In this document: piece after piece, positions 1 through 9,988 of the stretch
How positions within the stretch are numbered: the stretch's first letter is position 1
How the letters are laid out: every line of letters starts with the position of its first letter
From: Azadirachta indica
Lineage: Eukaryota; Streptophyta; Magnoliopsida; Sapindales; Meliaceae
DNA length: 64,000 bases
Reading direction: 5' to 3'
NCBI GenBank assembly: GCA_022749755.1
Contig: CM040453.1
Location: 13,649,368-13,713,367 of the forward strand
Notes under the pieces: generated by a model
Told to the model about the DNA's origin: nothing
The model's database searches: none
The model's input: the letters and a program-made list of their open reading frames with translations, nothing else
Made by a program: the position numbers and the translations under genes

Positions 1-141
1 TTTAAGAGACCGGCTAGCCCTGCAAAAGACGGGCCCTATATTAACAAAGACAGGACAAAAAAGAGCGGCAGTAAAGCAGTCAGTAGTCTCTCTAGCAATG
101 ATGGAAGCAGTTTGGTTGATGGAGAAGCTAAAATTGGATAA
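1..141 (+). CDS. C-terminal end of an unidentified protein (partial)
   Basis: The first 138 bases are open in frame 1 and end at TAA 139-141, giving 46 residues of a protein that begins outside the window. The tail is rich in Lys, Ser and Gly and ends in GEAKIG, with no recognisable domain. Its composition is coding-like, and the sequence after the stop turns AT-rich like a 3' UTR. I read it as the last exon of a + strand gene. It looks like a disordered, basic C-terminal tail. I do not recognise the family, and the call rests only on the open frame and the composition change. Confidence 0.45.
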   Translation, partial: FKRPASPAKDGPYINKDRTKKSGSKAVSSLSSNDGSSLVDGEAKIG

Positions 142-2254
142 TGCATTGATTTTATCAAGTGCCGGTGACAAGGAATCTTTTGGTTGTCATAGTTTCTGGT
201 GAGATGACAATGGAAGAACGTGCACGATCAAATTGGTATGCCTGCTTTTCTCCTGTGCATTTACACAGCTGTCTCATGCAACATGTGATCACGTATGTGT
301 GTGCACTCTTTTTGATGATACTTGCATGCATACCCTGCATACGCATGAAAACTGTGCTCCAAGGATATGAGTGCCAAACAGCCACTTAGAATGTTCCGCT
401 CATGGATCTCTCATCCTATAAGGGATTGAATTCTGTCATATATTAGAATCTTGATTAGCAAGAATCCACTGTTGCTTTTGCAATTGTTTCTGGGGTTATG
501 GGCTTCAATGATGATAATGATAATTGTAATAGCAACAATTAGAACAAGAATCATATGCATTTTGTTTTAATGAAGCTTCAGAACACTATTATGAACCAAC
601 TTGCCTACTGCTACCAGTTAAGAACAGGTTTAAATTTGAGTTGTGTATCCATAGCATGGATTTATTCTACTAGTTTTGCAGTTTTTACCGCTAACTTAAT
701 AAAGTTTCAGGATGACCTCCAACAATTTAGAGAAAGAAATCAGACAAAATTATTTGGGATCCTTAGCCTGTACAGACATTCATTTGATTGAATCACAATT
801 TGTTGGATTTAATTGACTTTGCAAGTTTGATTGCTCATAATAAATGACCCTAATCCTTCTTGCATACTTTACTGTGTGGGTAGGAGCAAGAATGAGCTGC
901 ACAATGAAAGTAATCACCCACACACATTGAAGTCCAAACTCGTACTTATTAAAGATTATCTGCAAGGGGGAAAATATAAGGCGATATATAGCTGTGCTCA
1001 TGCATGTTGGCAGATGTTATGAAGAAGTTGACGGATACAAAATATTTTGCTTTTGGTTTAGGAGAAAAAATCTTGCTAGAATACAGAAATTTTCGTTGTA
1101 TCTTTAAGCCCTACAGTTTTTTTTTTTTTCTTTCTTTCTTGTATTTGAAGTACTATCACGAGAGGGAATTTTTTTTAATTACATTTTCTGGCTCTTTTTT
1201 CATATTCTGTTCTGAGAAGTAAAATATCGATTGATTCGTCACTACGTTTTTTTTTTTTTTTTTTTTTTTTGGTTTATCAGCTACGTTTGTCTTGCGTGAT
1301 TCATATAGAAGCACTGCAGGCCATTTTTCTTAGATTCAGCATAACCGTCGCCTTTTTCAAGGAACCCAACCATTTGCCTGGCTCTTTATTTCTCTGAGGC
1401 ATAAATATTATCACGTCTCTAAAATCACCATTCAAGTGCTATGAAAATACTTTTAGAGCTAATTCTGTATGCAAAATCATCCTACTTAAGTGCAAAGATG
1501 AACAAATTCCTGATTAGTCATTTGCATACAAGTTTTGCAATCATGAGAACCTTTGATGATCTAGAATGCAGCTATTTATCAACGCTCAAAAGCCTCAGTT
1601 GTCCTGCTGCATTTTGTTCTTAAAGCAGTACTATGGCATTGCAGTTAGGAAAGGACGGAAGCACTTTGTTAAGTGCTGATGTTGAAATCACCAATTTGTT
1701 CTATTTGCAGTCTGTATTTTGCATCCATTTAGGCTAATCCCATGAAACTAATTGTTCTTCCAATAGCATTCTAATCAAATTTTGTTGTCGTAAAATGCTT
1801 AGCTGAGTGTTAGTTTCAAGCGTTTTCTTTATGCATGCCGTAATTTTGCTCTTTTTTTTTTTTTGGGAACAGAAACGTCCTTCATAATGATTTCGATGAT
1901 TTTGAAAATTACATGATTTATTTAATTATAATTTAGAGGAACAAAAATGGGAAAGTAGTTATTGAATGAGATCAGCTATAATATATAACTTTTCTCTTAT
2001 CCTTTTAAATTTGAAAATGTAAAACATATGATGTTAATACCAAGACCATAATAATTTGTATGACAATTTGAAGTTTGTATGCGCAGTAATATTCTTTCAA
2101 TTAGATAAATTATAGTCAATTTGTGCTTTATAGCTCATACTTAAAATTCCTTACAGAAAAATGAACAACATTTAATGCACAAAATTTATTATTTTTTATT
2201 CACATTAAAATAATAATTCAATTCCCTAATGCGATCATTGGGCCATTCTTAGGC

Positions 2255-2260
2255 CACGTG
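2255..2260 (+). promoter_or_regulatory. G-box (CACGTG) upstream of RFC3
   Basis: A palindromic CACGTG lies 140 bp before the RFC3 start codon, where plant core promoters commonly sit. G-boxes bind bZIP and bHLH factors. A six-base match alone is weak evidence for function. Confidence 0.3.
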
Positions 2261-2318
2261 TACGTACCTGCCTCTCTCGATATGTAAAATGCCCTTTCTA
2301 TACTCTCGTTCCTCGGTC

Positions 2319-2327
2319 TTTCCCGCC
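2319..2327 (+). promoter_or_regulatory. E2F-like site upstream of RFC3
   Basis: TTTCCCGCC matches the E2F/DP consensus TTTSSCGC. It lies 73 bp before the RFC3 start codon, probably close to the transcription start. E2F control in S phase is usual for plant replication genes, so position and target gene agree. Binding is inferred. Confidence 0.6.
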
Positions 2328-2399
2328 ACTTCTCTGAACTCGGTCTTTTCTCTGTAAGAGCGAGCGAGTCACTGAATTCCCGAACTTGGAAGAAGAAAC

Positions 2400-5135
2400 A
2401 TGTTGTGGGTGGACAAGTACAGACCCAAAACCCTAGACCAGGTCATCGTCCATGAAGACATCGCCCAAAATCTAAAGAAACTCGTATACCTCCTCTATCT
2501 TTTACTTACCTGTCTATTGTTTTTTTAAAAGTCGTCTATATGTAGACTTTTTATGTCTCAATTCTAGGTTTTGGATGTGTTGTTCTTAATTTTGTTTTCT
2601 CTTTAAATTAGGTTACAGAACAAGATTGCCCGCATTTGCTCTTCTATGGCCCTCCTGGGTCAGGCAAGAAAACCCTAATCATGGCGTTGCTTCGGCAAAT
2701 TTTCGGTCCTGGGACTGAAAAGGTTTCCTTTCCTCTCTATCTATTTGTTTCCTTAGATAATTTTTATGGGTTTTGAGGTTATATTGTTTATCTGTTCTTT
2801 TCTTAGCTGCTATACTTTGTTTGGTTGGTGTGAATTTGGAGGAAAAAGTTAAAATTGACAAAAATTTCAGTTCGAGATGACTAATTTTGTGATAGTTTGA
2901 TTATTTAACATGTGGATGTATAAGTCTGTTCAGTTTTTAAGAAAATGTAGTGAAAGAAAAGGGAAAATTCGAATTTTTAAATTTTTCTACATGGATATGA
3001 CCTCAAAATAAAAAGATTTAGTTTATTTAACATCTGGGTGGGGTGGATTTGATTTCTTTTTTCTTTACTATTTATTTTTCCTCATATTTCTCTGTATTGG
3101 AGCTAAGAGTAATTATATTATGAATTTCTAGCATGAGAATTCTTAGAAATTGTTAAATCTTTTTGCAGGTGAAGGTGGAGAATAAGAATTGGAAAATTAA
3201 TGTAAGCACCTTGTTCTATGCTGTTTCGATATTATTTTTATAACAACTTAAAAGGAATTAAAGATTATATTTAATGATGTTGTTTCAGGCTGGAAGTAGA
3301 ACTATTGACTTAGAGTTGACCACATTGTCAAGTGCCAATCATGTGGAACTGAGTCCTAGTGATGTAGGCTTTCAGGACAGATATGTAGTCCAAGAGGTAA
3401 TTAAAGAGATGGCTAAGAATAGACCTATTGACACAAAAGGGAAAAGAGGATTCAAAGGTATTTTATTGTTCTTTTGGTTAGATTTGCTACGCTATAATTT
3501 ATTATATGATTAAAAGATATTCAGACTTTGGAAGAAAATGTTTTCTGTGATATATTTCATTGAGTGGAAGGAGTTTCTATTGAAAATATGATCATTAGAT
3601 TCTTTTTTTTTTTGTTGGGTTAAAATAAAAGATTTAATTGGTCAAGTGGACCTGTAAAACTTTAGCCCAACCTCATAAGCAAGCAACTAGGATTAGAAGC
3701 AATTTGTTGCCCACTGCTTATGCTGTTGCTCTGTCTATGAGTTTATGGACCTGTAAAACTTTAGCCCAACCACATAAGCAAGCAACTAGGATTACAAGCA
3801 ATTTGTTGCTCATTGCTTATGCTGTTGCTTTGTCTATGAGCTTATGGTGCTGAGTATATGTTCTTGTCTAATGTTAGTGTTAGTGCTCAATGACGTTGAC
3901 AAGCTTTCAAGAGAAGCCCAGCATTCTCTTCGGAGAACAATGGAGAAATATAGTGCTTTTTGTCGGCTATTTTTATGCTGCAACAGTTCTTCAAGAGTTA
4001 CTGAGGCAATCCGGTCTCGTTGCTTGAATGTGCGAATAAATGCACCAACAGAAGAACAGGTAGGAAGTTCTGTTATCTGCTTTATAGTTGCTTTTTATTG
4101 GGAACTGTGTGTTTGGAGACATCATAATCTATAGCATCCTGCCTTTTAAATGTTATTTTATACATTATCTATGAATTTGTATAAGTTGAGCTGAAATTCA
4201 TGACCATCATTGGTTGGAATAATGTTGCTTCCTTTTTATTTTTGAATATAGTAGTACGCTTGTAGTAAAATCTGAGAACTAGGACGTCCCAGTTTAAGTC
4301 TGGAAGTCCTTTGTATAATGTTTAGAATCTGAACGAGTAACCAGTATACATTTGAGGAATGTAAACTTATACTGCCAAGTTTGACATTTTATGCAAGAAT
4401 CATGTTCCCTTGAATTATTAGATCATTGAACGTGACATATTAGAACAGCCAATTTGTGAAATTTTAAGACACTTTTTGACTGCCATTGTCAAAGGTGTTT
4501 CCATTATGCCCATATAATGTATTTTTTTTTTTTAATATTCTTTGTGCCAGATTGTTAACGTACTGGACTTTATTGGTAAGAAAGAAGGGCTGGAACTTCC
4601 ATCTGGGTTTGCAGCTCGTATAGCAGAAAAATCAAATCGCAGTTTGAGGAGGGCTATTTTGTTATTTGAAACTTGTCGTGTCCAACAGTTAAGATCCACA
4701 ATGTCTATTATAAGTTATTGGCAGTTTTATACACTTCATCCCCTAGCCATTGTACTGTTTGAAAATATAACACTGAATTGTTCCTGATATCAGTGCCACA
4801 TGTTGTGCCTATAGGTATCCTTTTACAAGAAACCAAACAATCCCCCCTATGGATTGGGAGGAATATGTTGCTGAAATAGCATCTGACATAATGAAGGAGC
4901 AGAGCCCAAAAAGGTTCGATATCATTTATCCAACTTTGCATCAATAAAAAAGAAAAGAAAAGGAAATTATTGTGGTATTTCATTGGTCGGGTAAGTATAA
5001 ATAAAATTTTACTACAATGGAAAAACTAGGGATAGAGGAAAAGGATTCTGAGAGTTAAAAAATAAAAGAAAAAGAAATTGTTGATTTCTCTCTAACATAA
5101 AATATACATCTGCTAGAAATGGTGTCTTTTCCCTA

Positions 5136-5187
<52 letters not shown>

Positions 5188-7254
5188 GGTAGGATTTGAA
5201 TGTGGTGAATCATGTTCCTCCAATATATGTTCCATTCCTTTCAATGATGTTAGTTTGCATGAAGAGTATTGGACCAGCAGAGGCCTTGCTGACAATAACC
5301 AATAAAAACATGGGAGAGATTTTGCTCACACTGTACTTTATGTCCTGCCATGATTTTGTATGCAGAGTATGTGATGACAAACTCAGATCAGTAGCCAAAA
5401 CAAACAAGTCCTGAACTCTGATTATGATTTAGTTAATATTTTTACAGTAGTGCAAATACCCTGCATGTGGATTAATAAACATCCTGCTTTAAGTTTTCTC
5501 ATCAATGAACTTTCTATGTGCTTTAGGCTGTTTCAGGTTCGAGGGAAATTGTATGAACTTCTTATTAATTGTATTCCTCCAGACATTGTATTGAAGGTAA
5601 AGACACCACTGTTTAATGTTGTTATCAGCATTGCCACCTTTGTTTAGAAGCATTATTCATTTATTAGTTTACTATCACAGAGGCTGCTCTATGAATTATT
5701 GAAGAGATTGGATGCTGAATTAAAGCATGAGGTCTGTCATTGGGCTGCATATTATGTGAGTATCACTTTTCATCCTGGTATCACCAGTGTTACTTATGCT
5801 TTATTTCCTTTGATGGAAGTAAGTCAGTATTCAGTGTCAGAGGCTTAGCAATCTATGATCAGATAATAACCAGCATATAGGGATTGGAATCATTGTAAGT
5901 TGCTTAGAAATGTCTATGGTCTCGCCTCTTCAAAAGTAGCTGTAGTGACTTCTGTTTCTAATGCCCAACTTCTGAGTTGTGAGCAAGGATAATGTTCTCT
6001 GTGGCTTTACTTTTTTATTGTTCTCTAACTTAGGTAGCGTTTGTTTTTTTTTACTGAACTTTGAATATAATTGAAATCTGAATCTAACTGAAATTTGAAT
6101 GCTATGTTTGTTTTTTATTTTAAAACATCTGAAAATAATTATTAAGTTGTTTGTTTTAATAAAGTAAAAAGTCTGAAAATTGATATTTTGACATATATAT
6201 CCTTTTAAAAAATATTCTTATATTTATAATAATTTTGATTATATTAATACAATAATACATAAAAAATTAATAAATTATATTAGTATATATATTATTTATT
6301 TGTTGGGTATACATTTTGTTTAAAAAATAATTTATAATCGATAATATAAAGATTAACAAAAATTAAATAAAAATAATAAGTAATATTATAATATAATTGT
6401 AAATATGTAAGTGTACAAAATATTGTAATAATTAAAATATAAAATAAGTAGTATTCAGAAAACAAGTAGAGAGGACCCACAATAAAGAATAGATATTGTA
6501 AAAATAGTTAAGTAAGATTTTAGTAAATAAATTAATAAAATAGGGATATTTTAGAAAATAAAAATATTTAATTATTTAGACATTTATTTATTCAAATTTA
6601 ATTCAAAATTTTTAATTTAATTATATTAAGATGTTTTTAATAAATATTTACATATAAATTAAAAAACAAACAACTCTTGTGCATCTGAATAATTATATTC
6701 AGACTTCAGTTAAAAAAAACAAATAACCCCTTACATTATCTTTTTGGCAGGAACATAAGATGCGTCTTGGACAGAAAGCCATATTTCACCTAGAAGGTAC
6801 TTCCATCTTTCTAGAAACTATTGTGGTATAATCTGCTACTGGCTAGTAAGTGTGATGTATGGCTATCAATTGACAACATAATAATTGACCTTCACCCTGC
6901 TTGAATTTTGCTTGAAAGATTTGTGGGTATTAATTTTGCTGAACAATTCCACCCTTGAATTTGATTTTGGTCCTTTTAATAGATAATGTTCTCTCTTTAA
7001 GCCTTGGATAATTGTTTATTCTAATAAATAACTCTCTCTGTGTACCATTAATTTCCATATTTTTTGGCCTTCATCTCTTTGATGCTTCTTTTGTTGAACT
7101 AGAACTTCACTAGAGGTACAAGTTACTAGACGAACTAGTAAATTGTTTATGGACCATCTACCTCTCTAATGGTACTCCTGATGAATTTTTTGCAGCATTT
7201 GTGGCAAAGTTCATGAGCATTTATAAGGGTTTCCTCATTGCAACATTTGGCTGA
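2400..7254 (+). CDS. RFC3: Replication factor C subunit 3 (clamp loader small subunit)
   Basis: Eleven exons join in frame to 354 residues, the usual RFC3 length: 2400-2483, 2612-2722, 3169-3201, 3289-3457, 3878-4059, 4551-4687, 4815-4913, 5527-5596, 5681-5755, 6751-6796 and 7196-7254. RFC3 is one of the AAA+ subunits that load PCNA on primed DNA in the nucleus. The protein opens with [15 protein letters not shown] and has a P-loop GPPGSGKKT at about 41-49. The degenerate Walker B region LNDVDKL is near 136-142, and the SRC motif that supplies the arginine finger is at 179-181. The C-terminal collar helices end in IATFG. Exon 3 is only 33 nt. LNDVDKL has Asp where I recall Glu in relatives, and the nearby stretch reads AFCRLFLCC; both may be lineage changes. 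An E2F-like site lies upstream. The identity is secure; exon ends rest on GT-AG signals and protein continuity. Confidence 0.96.
3647..3844 (+). repeat. 99-bp tandem duplication in RFC3 intron 4
   Basis: Two adjacent copies, 3647-3745 and 3746-3844, with an exact 99-bp offset and only a few substitutions. The second copy ends 33 bp before the acceptor of exon 5. Because 99 is a multiple of three, one frame stays open through both copies. The frame lies between well-defined RFC3 exons and resembles no protein I know, so I treat it as intronic. Confidence 0.9.
5142..5184 (+). repeat. (TA)n microsatellite in RFC3 intron 7
   Basis: An uninterrupted alternating A/T run of about 43 bp between RFC3 exons 7 and 8. 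It is likely to be length-polymorphic. Confidence 0.95.
6033..6730. mobile_element. Non-autonomous hAT-like MITE in RFC3 intron 9
   Basis: The left end, GGTAGCGTTTGTTTT followed by ACTGAACTTTGAATATAATT, is matched as an inverted copy at the right end. The reverse complement of the right end reads GGGGTTATTTGTTTT and then AACTGAAGTCTGAATATAATT. The terminal inverted repeats span about 50 bp with mismatches and enclose about 600 bp of very AT-rich, non-coding DNA. The flanking octamers CTAACTTA and TTACATTA agree at 5 of 8 positions, as a decayed 8-bp target duplication would. Ends and length fit a hAT-type MITE. Family assignment is inferred from the terminal style only. Confidence 0.7.
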
Positions 7255-8308
7255 AGACTAGTTGGGGATAGATTTTGTTCTACTTGGTTCCGGGACAGCA
7301 AGGAAGGTGTATCCGGATAATGCCCTGTGAAAAGTTTCTTGCATCTTTTTTCGGTTGACAAACTTGATAGCTGGATGTTATAAGACTTTAGTGGTATTTT
7401 ACCGATCAAAGCCTTTTTTCAGTAGGATATTTTATTCTCTCATTTTTCTTTGTTTGCTTTCTTCTTCCTTGATAATTTTAGTTTCTCCAGGCCTCTAGCC
7501 ATTGAATGAGTTTTGTTGAGGGACGTGAGGCCATGATAGTATTTGGTTAAATGAGGTGAACATTCAGTAATAACTGTTAAAAGGGTTGTGGCAAATGGAT
7601 TGTAAAGCTGCAAAGAATCTAATAACTAAAAATGAAGGGAACCTTTGAAATTTAAACAAAATTTCTCTTTGGGACAGATTATTTACGCCCTGAAAACTAC
7701 TCTTGTCATGTGTTTGCATAAGTCACCCATTATTTTTTAAAATTAAAATTTCGACTCCTAACTTTTTAGGCCTTTTATGATTGAGAAAATGGCCCCAAGT
7801 GAAAATTGTATACTAGTTTTTGAGAGAATCAAAATAATATTTGATGAAGAAGTTTCTTAATTCTATGTATTCGTCACGATTCCCATTTGGTTGTTGAACT
7901 TCATAATCATGAGGGAGAGTTCAATATTATCGAATTTTTCTCGTTGTTGGTTATATTTGTTGTTTCTCTTGCAAAGTGCTTTTTAAGTGGTATAAATTAC
8001 AATTAAGTGAATGTCAATTTTAATGAAAATGGAAAAGGCAACACCATAAATTATCAACAAAACATTCGACTTGAAGAGAAGATTTCACAAATTTTAAAGC
8101 ACGATAATTGTTACAAAATATTTCTAATTATAACTCACTCGATTTTCTCATTAAAATTCAATTTTTTGAAATTTAAAACCATAAAAGCAAATAGTATACA
8201 TCTAATTAGACCAAATTAAGTGGTTCTTTCTTTTTTAGTTTTTAATATATTTTTACTATTTCTTATTTTAAGTTTGAATGAATTTAAATTAATATTTAAT
8301 AAACCACT

Positions 8309-8418
8309 AATAAAAAGAGCGTCAACTATCTATATTTTAATTTTTTTATAAAAAAATTTCAATTAAATGTTTACTTTAATAAAAGAGTGTCAACTATCTA
8401 TATTTTATTTTAAGTTTG
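8309..8418 (+). repeat. Short direct repeat in AT-rich spacer
   Basis: The phrase GCGTCAACTATCTATATTTTA at about 8319 recurs as GTGTCAACTATCTATATTTTA at about 8388. TTATTTTAAGTTTGAAT likewise recurs near 8262 and 8402. The two halves look like an old tandem duplication. Confidence 0.6.
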
Positions 8419-8975
8419 AATTTATTTTTTTTATTTTTTAAATATATAATTTTCTGTTCAATGTGAATTTTGAAACTCAAAATAGAATTTAAAAAATATC
8501 CAACAGGAAAATTAAGGAACTTTGTATGTTATCAAAAATGTATTTACGATGCTCTAATCTACCTTAAAAGTAAAATGATAAAAATAAAATCATTGGTATA
8601 TTTGTACTAATACATAATTTTGTAAGAGAATATTTTAATAAAAAACATTATAATATTAGGGTACATATACACTATTAAAAGATTTTTTTTTCATTTGTTA
8701 AAATTCAATTAGTAAATTCTAAATAAAATGATTATGGTAATTTATATTAGTATTTTTAATATTTATTTCTCTCAAAATAATAATTTTCTTAAAAGACCAA
8801 AAAAAATTTAAATCATGATTAATCCTACTGAACACAATTACTTTTCTTCTTTTTTCTTTTTTCTTTTTTCTTTTTTCTTTGTCCTTTTATTATCTTCGAT
8901 TGCGGGGCCGAAAGCCAATCCAACCCGAAAACTAAACCGACTACGCACAATCCCGTTTATACTCGGGCAATACAT

Positions 8976-8981
8976 CACGTG
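8976..8981 (+). promoter_or_regulatory. G-box upstream of MFAP1
   Basis: CACGTG within TACATCACGTGCCCC, about 90 bp before the probable non-coding first exon of MFAP1. It is a candidate bZIP or bHLH site, supported only by motif and position. Confidence 0.3.
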
Positions 8982-9073
8982 CCCCACACATGACATCAGG
9001 TGATCGCAAAAAATCACCTCCGTTTGAATCCATATTTTGTCACCGTCCTCTCTTCCTTTTCGAAGTTTAGCCT

Positions 9074-9081
9074 AACCCTAA
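9074..9081 (+). promoter_or_regulatory. Telo-box-like AACCCTAA near the MFAP1 transcript start
   Basis: AACCCTAA lies in the probable leader of MFAP1, a few bases before the likely 5' UTR intron donor. Telo-boxes (AAACCCTAA) are frequent at the 5' ends of plant housekeeping and RNA-processing genes, which suits MFAP1. The match lacks the first A of the full motif. Confidence 0.35.
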
Positions 9082-9988
9082 CTTAAGGTAATTATATTTT
9101 TTATTAATTATTAATTATTATTATGCAATTTATTTTCAATTACGTTTGGTAGTCGGTTCAAAATTGCTGATTTCCCAATCGTCTGTGAACTTCATTATTT
9201 TTGCTTTTTTATGGTAATTTTATATTTTTAATTACCTCTGGTTTTCTGCCTTTAATTTATCTTATCCCTGTAGAATTATGAGCATTCGGTATATTTAATT
9301 TTTCTTAAATGGCATGTTAAAATTGATAGAGCTTTATTTTTCATTTTCATATTTTTACATATTTGTCTCTTAAAATATTACGGCTTCGTGTTTAGTCTGT
9401 TATTGGGTTGCTGCTACGAAATTTAGGTTTTGGGTGTTTTATCCTCAAGATTAGTGTTTGCTTGTTGAGAAATCAAGGAAAATTTTGGGCTACTCTTTAC
9501 CTTATAGTTTGCAGTAAATAGGTTCTTTCTTTTTTTTTTTTTTAATTTTCTAGTGGATAAGTGATTGCTGTTGAATCATTTGACTGAAATTATTTATATA
9601 TGCAAGATCGGGATTTTGCATGTGAAGTTTCTGTTTTGTGGATTGCTGTGTGCGAGCTTGTTACCTGCTGGGTCGTTTCGGGTATGGTTATGTGGCTGCT
9701 TGTCAACATGTTTGGACTGTAGTGATTGCAAATAATAGCATAAGAGAGTTAGCATATGATTTTTGTTGCTTTAAATCGGACATTACTGTTTTGGTATATG
9801 ATTTGACTAGATTCCTGCTAAGTATCAATTTTATTTTGGTTTCAGATTGTTTAAATAAATTCTCTAAACTTGTGGAGGTTTCTCTTATCTAGAAGGATTT
9901 GGAAGGGCAGACCAGCGTGATTTTTAAAGCATTTTTTGCCTTTTGCTTTGAGGTTTTTCCTTTCCCTGGATTTGCACTGCTTGCAGCA

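Larger units (their letters stand above)
142..2399. other. 3' flank of the upstream gene and RFC3 promoter region
   Basis: About 2.26 kb without a supportable gene. It probably holds the 3' UTR of the gene ending at 141 and then AT-rich spacer with long T runs (around 1118-1130 and 1246-1270). The last 150 bases are less AT-rich and carry a G-box and an E2F-like site before the RFC3 start. Short open frames here lack family resemblance. Confidence 0.6.
7255..9988. other. RFC3 3' flank, AT-rich spacer and MFAP1 5' region
   Basis: No recognisable gene. After the RFC3 3' UTR the DNA is AT-rich spacer to about 8870. From about 8890 it is less AT-rich, with a G-box at 8976-8981 and a telo-box at 9074-9081. 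A probable non-coding first exon of MFAP1 ends at AAG|GTAATT near 9087. The acceptor TTTCAG near 9846 would close a 5' UTR intron of about 750 bp. That intron is inferred from splice signals alone. Confidence 0.5.

Noticed and set aside
3638..3853. Open frame with a duplicated 33-residue peptide
   Set aside because: It lies in RFC3 intron 4 between exons whose join preserves the protein; the frame is a by-product of a 99-bp duplication.
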